5,828 nt of DNA from an uncultured Anaerosporobacter sp. (GTDB lineage Bacteria; Bacillota; Clostridia; Lachnospirales; Lachnospiraceae), in the NCBI GenBank assembly GCA_945787925.1, contig CALZJY010000145.1:1-5828 (forward strand), written 5' to 3'. Shown in pieces: positions 5,639-5,828 of this stretch; position 1 is the stretch's first letter; every line of letters starts with the position of its first letter. The notes under the pieces were generated by a model that had not been told where the DNA came from, did no database searches, and saw nothing but the letters and a program-made list of their open reading frames with translations. Both the position numbers and the translations under genes were made by a program.

Positions 5639-5828
5639 ATGGAAGGAACGTATGTGATAACGATTGCAAGACAATTTGGCAGTCTTGGGCGTTCGATTTC
5701 AAAAGAATTGGCATTGCGGCTGGGGATTCCCTTTTATGATCGGGATTTGGTAGAAGCCACGGCAAGACGGATGGGACAGCCGATCTCTCTGATTAGCGAG
5801 GAGGAAGAGAGTGCGAAATCTCATTTCT
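5639..5828 (+). CDS. Cytidylate-kinase-like family protein (5' part only)
   Basis: Only the first 63 codons are in the window; the gene continues past the right edge. The ATG at 5639 follows AAGGAGGA (5627-5634), 12 nt after the permease stop. The N-terminus reads YVITIARQFGSLGRSISKEL and then LGIPFYDRDLVEATARR. This is the pattern of the cytidylate-kinase-like AAA family (PF13189), whose usual text is ITIxRQFGSGGRxIGxxLA...GIPFYDxxLI. The nucleotide-binding loop is GSLGRSIS here rather than GSGGRxIG; related variants with GSMGR or GSLGR are known to me in this family. True cytidylate kinase (Cmk) phosphorylates CMP, but the substrate of this family is mostly undefined. Tight spacing to the transporter suggests co-transcription, but no functional link is evident. 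Confidence 0.85.
   Translation, partial: MEGTYVITIARQFGSLGRSISKELALRLGIPFYDRDLVEATARRMGQPISLISEEEESAKSHF

Overview
The window looks like an ordinary chromosomal stretch of a low-to-moderate GC Gram-positive anaerobe. I infer class Clostridia, probably Lachnospiraceae. The reasons are AGGAGG-type ribosome binding sites, TTGACA/TATACT promoters, U-tract intrinsic terminators, lipoprotein signal peptides, a Q-H-M-P ordered amino-acid ABC transporter operon and a cytidylate-kinase-like gene. The genus cannot be fixed from this sequence alone.

Layout, all on the + strand. (1) Positions 1-56 hold the end of an upstream unit: a possible TAATAA stop pair at 5-10 and an intrinsic terminator. (2) Positions 57-1463 encode a lipoprotein related to family 9 glycoside hydrolases that has lost the catalytic DAGD motif. 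(3) A tRNA-Leu(CAG) at 1538-1621 has a near-consensus promoter (1497-1525) and its own terminator (1648-1677). The terminator U-tract is also the left arm of a perfect 19-bp inverted repeat (1669-1722). (4) A VOC/glyoxalase-like gene (1748-2209) is interrupted by one in-frame TGA at codon 50, where I recall Trp in relatives. A short in-frame coding-like tail follows (2210-2308). (5) A strong promoter (2386-2415) is followed almost at once by a terminator-like hairpin (2429-2457). (6) A polar amino-acid ABC importer operon (2483-5626) encodes an ATPase, a binding lipoprotein and two permeases. (7) The 5' end of a cytidylate-kinase-like gene begins only 12 nt after the operon and runs off the window.

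How the genes work together: the lipid-anchored binding protein (3245-4126) captures a polar amino acid, probably glutamine, glutamate or aspartate. It delivers it to a channel made by the two permeases (4146-4871 and 4868-5626), powered by the ATPase (2483-3208). Spacing is short throughout (36 nt, 19 nt, 4-nt overlap), with no terminator inside. The hairpin just after the promoter may attenuate the operon or may only terminate the upstream unit. The partial kinase-like gene may be co-transcribed.

I found no mobile element, CRISPR array, defence system or clearly new multi-gene system. The points most worth a second look are the degenerate GH9 lipoprotein, the nonsense-interrupted VOC gene, the inverted repeat that competes with the tRNA terminator, and the promoter-proximal hairpin of the transporter operon.
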